8,160 bases of DNA from CAZJJK01 sp964546285 (GTDB taxonomy: Bacteria > Spirochaetota > Spirochaetia > Treponematales > Breznakiellaceae): NCBI GenBank assembly GCA_964546285.1, contig CAZJJK010000129.1:1-8160 (forward strand), read 5' to 3'. Below, piece after piece: positions 6,057 to 8,160 of this stretch; position 1 is the first letter of the stretch; each line of letters begins with the position of its first letter. Position numbers and translations under genes: made by a program. The notes beneath the pieces were generated by a model. That model was not told the DNA's origin. It made no database searches and saw only the letters and a program-made list of their open reading frames with translations.

Positions 6057-7370
6057 TTATTCAAGCATTTCTTCATCGATAAACATAATTTTGCCTGATT
6101 CCCTGCCCTGACGGAACCAGGCCATAAAATCGCCCAAGACACTGTCAACATCCCGCCGAGGAACCGCGCCCAAGAGTTCCCGCTCCTCCAACACCGCCTT
6201 ACCGCGCGCGCTTGATAAATTGGCTAGAATCTTATCCGCCGGGTCGTTTTTCACGCCCTTCAACAATAAAGCGATATCCTTATCCGTCATGGACCGCAGA
6301 TGGCGTTCAAGCGCCCTATCGTCAATCTTTACGATATCGTCAGGGCTATACAAACGTTCCTTAAGTTCAAGCCCCAAATCCGGGTCATCTAATGATAATT
6401 CTTCCAACAAGCGTTCACTATCCGCCATTCCGGAGTTCTTCAGAATAGCCGCGAGAGCGGCTTTCCCATCGATTCGTTCAAGCCCGTCTGTCCGGCCTAG
6501 CGCCCGCGCTTTATCACGCAGAGCGGCCGCTACCCTATCAATAATCTCCGGGGAAACGGTTTCCAATTTGGCTATACGTTTAAGTATCTCCGGCCGCTTA
6601 GCGCTATCCCACGCGGCTATGGCGGCGGCGGCCTTAGCGGCCGATAAGCGCGATATGACTAAAGCGGCTGTTATAAGCGCTTCATCCCGCAAAAGAAGAG
6701 CGATCTGATCCCCCTCTATATCCTCAAGAAAATCGAAGGGCCGTCCGGCGGCTTGAGGAACGGCTTTCTTTAAAAAGGCTTCGCCTTTTTCCTCGCCAAA
6801 GGCGGATCGAAGCAAGCGCCGCGCTGTCTCAACACCGCCTGAAACATCAAGCTCAGCGGCGCGCGCGTGGAATTCGCTTAAGATAGCCTCCGCTTCCGTG
6901 TCATCGATATGGCGAATACCGGCGATTTCGCGGCTCAAACGCTCCACTTGATCGGTATCCAAGCGAGCCAGGATTTTCGCCGCTTCCTCCTTCCCAATAA
7001 GGATGAGAAGCTTTGCGGTTTTCCGATAGTTATCCGCTATGGTGGTTTTTACTAAACCCTTATTTTTCGCTGACGCGGTCTCCTTTCCGCTACTCCGCTT
7101 GAAAAGAACGCCATCGGCTTTTCCGCCTTCGCTAATGGGATCATCACCTTTTTCTATCCCAGCCTGGGTCCCCGTCTTCGCTTTGGAAAGCTTAATTGTC
7201 CTAGGTTCCGTTCCTTCTTCAAAGGCATCCTCTCCACCGCTAAAACCCTCTTTATCCGTTTTCGTGACGCGGGGAGCTTGCCAAGCGGTCAATTTTTCAT
7301 TTTTCTCTTTTCCCATAGTCTTTGAGTAAGCCCGTAAGCGGGCGGAATTAGGATCGTTTGGGATCGCCAT
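6057..7370 (-). CDS. fliG: Divergent FliG-family flagellar motor switch protein (FliG1-like paralogue)
   Basis: FliG forms the cytoplasmic rotor ring that couples stator force to flagellar rotation. This 437-residue version exceeds the usual 330-345 because of an extension of about 110 residues rich in Lys, Glu, Gly, Ser and Thr, probably disordered. Domains follow in order: FliG-N about 115-205 (RKTAKLLILIGKEEAAKILARL), FliG-M about 212-285 (PFDFLEDI, then RIAKLETVSPEIIDRVA) and FliG-C about 300-430 (KIDDRALERHL, DIALLLKGV, ESGKIMF). Key motifs are degenerate. EHPQ reads EALI (230-233) and the MFxF hinge reads LYSP (340-343). By alignment to E. coli, K264 is kept as K371, D288/D289 become E395/E396, R281 falls on A388 (with R389 adjacent), and R297 falls on P404 within GAVPRR in place of GPVRL. 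Spirochaetes carry two FliG proteins, and this resembles the accessory FliG1 type more than the main switch. The start has only a weak ribosome site (a G-rich block about 12 nt upstream), so M19 (codon 7314-7316) remains possible. Confidence 0.85.
   Translation of the reverse strand: MAIPNDPNSARLRAYSKTMGKEKNEKLTAWQAPRVTKTDKEGFSGGEDAFEEGTEPRTIKLSKAKTGTQAGIEKGDDPISEGGKADGVLFKRSSGKETASAKNKGLVKTTIADNYRKTAKLLILIGKEEAAKILARLDTDQVERLSREIAGIRHIDDTEAEAILSEFHARAAELDVSGGVETARRLLRSAFGEEKGEAFLKKAVPQAAGRPFDFLEDIEGDQIALLLRDEALITAALVISRLSAAKAAAAIAAWDSAKRPEILKRIAKLETVSPEIIDRVAAALRDKARALGRTDGLERIDGKAALAAILKNSGMADSERLLEELSLDDPDLGLELKERLYSPDDIVKIDDRALERHLRSMTDKDIALLLKGVKNDPADKILANLSSARGKAVLEERELLGAVPRRDVDSVLGDFMAWFRQGRESGKIMFIDEEMLE
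7330..7343. repeat. Short stem-loop near the FliG-like start
   Basis: GCCCG, TAAG loop, CGGGC form a 5-bp perfect GC-rich stem inside codons 10-14 of the FliG-like gene. In mRNA it could affect initiation at the first ATG or separate it from the alternative start at codon 19. Confidence 0.4.
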
Positions 7371-7433
7371 AAAAAGATAATACCCGCCCTTCCCCTAGCG
7401 GGCAATAGGGCGGAAGCTTAGTCCACCCGTATG

Positions 7434-7453
7434 AGCCTTTCTTGAAAAAGGCT
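7434..7453. repeat. Stem-loop in the leader of the FliG-like gene
   Basis: AGCCTTT (7434-7440), a 6-nt loop and AAAGGCT (7447-7453) form a perfect 7-bp stem; one G-U and two A-T pairs can extend it outward to 7431-7456. Neither strand is followed by a T run, so intrinsic termination is unlikely. It overlaps the -10 of the candidate promoter. Confidence 0.55.
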
Positions 7454-7480
7454 TATTTCCGATAGAGACCTTTAAGTCAA
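7452..7480 (-). promoter_or_regulatory. Candidate promoter of the FliG-like gene
   Basis: On the minus strand TTGACT (7475-7480, five of six -35 matches) is followed after 17 nt by AATAAG (7452-7457, four of six). Transcription would begin near 7445, leaving a leader of about 75 nt. No sigma-28 box of the TAAA / GCCGATAA type is seen, so class-3 flagellar control is not supported by sequence. Confidence 0.3.
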
Positions 7481-7487
7481 AACATGT

Positions 7488-7565
7488 CTACCGAAAATGG
7501 CGGATTTCGACAGTGTTAGACTTATCCAATCGCTCTCGCTCTAATACGCTTCCTTTTGCTATCAT
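7488..7565 (-). CDS. Possible 25-codon leader peptide overlapping the upstream stop
   Basis: An ATG at 7563-7565 overlaps the TGA stop of the unknown gene (7562-7564) in an ATGA arrangement, the usual sign of translational coupling. It begins MIAKGSVLERERLDK, runs 25 codons and stops at TAG 7488-7490. The frame is the same as that of the FliG-like gene 195 nt downstream, but a second TAG at 7395-7397 also interrupts the path. It may be a coupled small peptide, a relic of a longer coding sequence, or chance; I cannot tell which. There is no homology I recognise. Confidence 0.25.
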   Translation of the reverse strand: MIAKGSVLERERLDKSNTVEIRHFR

Positions 7566-8160
7566 AGTTCAAGCCTCAGCGCCCGTTCCCGCCGTAGGCG
7601 ATACTGTTCGGCTAAAATCATGTCTAGATCGAAAGGGGAGGCATCCTCTGGAACGGTAGGCCGCCCCTCGTCATCCACTATGGATAAACCGCCGTTCCCA
7701 AGCAAGGCGCCGGCGTTCTGAGGGACGACCCCGTCCATAGCCGCGCCTATTAGTAAACGTAGGTCCTTTATAGCCGCTTCCATCGCTGAAAAGTATAGAG
7801 TCGGAAAGGATAAGTCTGTTTTTTGAACGCCTGGGCGGGGATCGTCCCAGGGCTTTTCGCCAAGATTAAGATAGTCCACACTCAGGGGAAAACGCTCAGG
7901 ATATAGCAGGGCTACCGAGGCAGGACCAGAAAAAGAGGAAACAGCATCGATCCTATTTGGACGACCAGCTTTAAAAGACGTTTTTATCGGATTGGTCAGC
8001 GTATAAAAATAATGCGCGTCCTTGAACGCGTTGGCTATCCGCCGGTCCAGCCAGCGATCCACCCCCGCCCGTTCCGGAAACCGCTCACGTAAGCTATCCG
8101 CTAGGATTGGACCAAGGACGGCGGCTTCATTCTGACAAGCCTTGGCTAGAAGCTCTGCTT
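7562..8160 (-). CDS. Unrecognised protein, C-terminal part (runs off right edge)
   Basis: The frame is open from the right edge to a TGA at 7562-7564, giving 198 visible C-terminal residues. The start is outside the window; the GTG at 8060-8062 is internal because the frame continues upstream without a stop (visible as LLAKACQNEAAVLGPILADS). I do not recognise the family. Visible traits are a charged, probably helical beginning (LRERFPER, RWLDRRIANAFKDAHYFYTL), a middle section with aromatic and Pro-rich strands (ALLYPERFPLSVDYLNLG, then KPWDDPRPG), a helix EAAIKDLRLLIGAAMDG, a turn-rich NAGALLGNGGL and an Arg-rich helical tail (AEQYRLRRERALRLEL). No membrane segment is visible in this part. 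It has the same orientation as the FliG-like gene 191 bp downstream and may share a transcript, which hints at, but does not show, a flagellar or envelope role. Treat as conserved-hypothetical at best. Confidence 0.8.
   Translation of the reverse strand, partial: AELLAKACQNEAAVLGPILADSLRERFPERAGVDRWLDRRIANAFKDAHYFYTLTNPIKTSFKAGRPNRIDAVSSFSGPASVALLYPERFPLSVDYLNLGEKPWDDPRPGVQKTDLSFPTLYFSAMEAAIKDLRLLIGAAMDGVVPQNAGALLGNGGLSIVDDEGRPTVPEDASPFDLDMILAEQYRLRRERALRLEL

Larger units (their letters stand above)
7371..7561 (-). other. 191-bp structured leader between the unknown gene and the FliG-like gene
   Basis: No long frame crosses this spacer: all three minus-strand frames contain stops. It holds a candidate promoter (7452-7480), a 7-bp perfect stem extendable to 10 bp (7431-7456) and a second GC-rich inverted repeat (CCGCCCT 7384-7390, AGGGCGG 7407-7413) just ahead of the FliG-like start. 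The second hairpin covers the only purine-rich sequence that could serve as ribosome site, so pairing could limit translation. Confidence 0.55.

Overview
The window most likely comes from a spirochaete, probably a Treponema-like bacterium. The clues are a diverged FliG-family flagellar protein with a long N-terminal extension, a full-length PreP-type M16C metalloprotease, a DUF3783-type small protein and a head-GIN (DUF2807) secreted protein. Base composition looks close to half GC, with many GCG, GCC and CGC codons. That would suit a termite-gut treponeme, but this is inference: no rRNA or other phylogenetic marker is present.

Layout. (1) 1-1429, minus strand: the N-terminal part of a secreted protein with a signal peptide and three tandem modules of about 150 residues that look like CBM4/9/22 carbohydrate-binding modules; its C-terminus lies beyond the left edge. 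(2) 1430-1857: a 428-bp divergent intergenic region with a perfect 11-bp stem-loop and candidate promoters in both directions. (3) 1858-2821, plus strand: a two-gene unit of a secreted GSG-repeat DUF2807 protein and, 13 nt later, a 79-residue DUF3783-like protein. (4) 2906-5878, minus strand: a 990-residue M16C zinc peptidase starting with GTG, convergent with the pair. (5) 5879-6056: a 178-bp spacer with a 9-bp inverted repeat. (6) 6057-7370, minus strand: a 437-residue FliG-family protein whose hallmark motifs are degenerate. (7) 7371-7561: a 191-bp leader with hairpins and a 25-codon ORF that overlaps the upstream stop. (8) 7562-8160, minus strand: the C-terminal 198 residues of a protein I do not recognise, running off the right edge.

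How the genes fit together. The modular protein is most simply the substrate-targeting front end of a secreted plant-polysaccharide hydrolase. The DUF2807/DUF3783 pair looks like a small operon of unknown role. The M16C protease probably degrades peptides inside the cell. The FliG-like gene and the unknown gene upstream of it have the same orientation and may be cotranscribed. I see no CRISPR array, tRNA, rRNA, insertion sequence, prophage gene or recognisable defence system. The most interesting points are the mosaic CBM repeats, the degenerate FliG paralogue and the structured intergenic regions, rather than a clearly new system.
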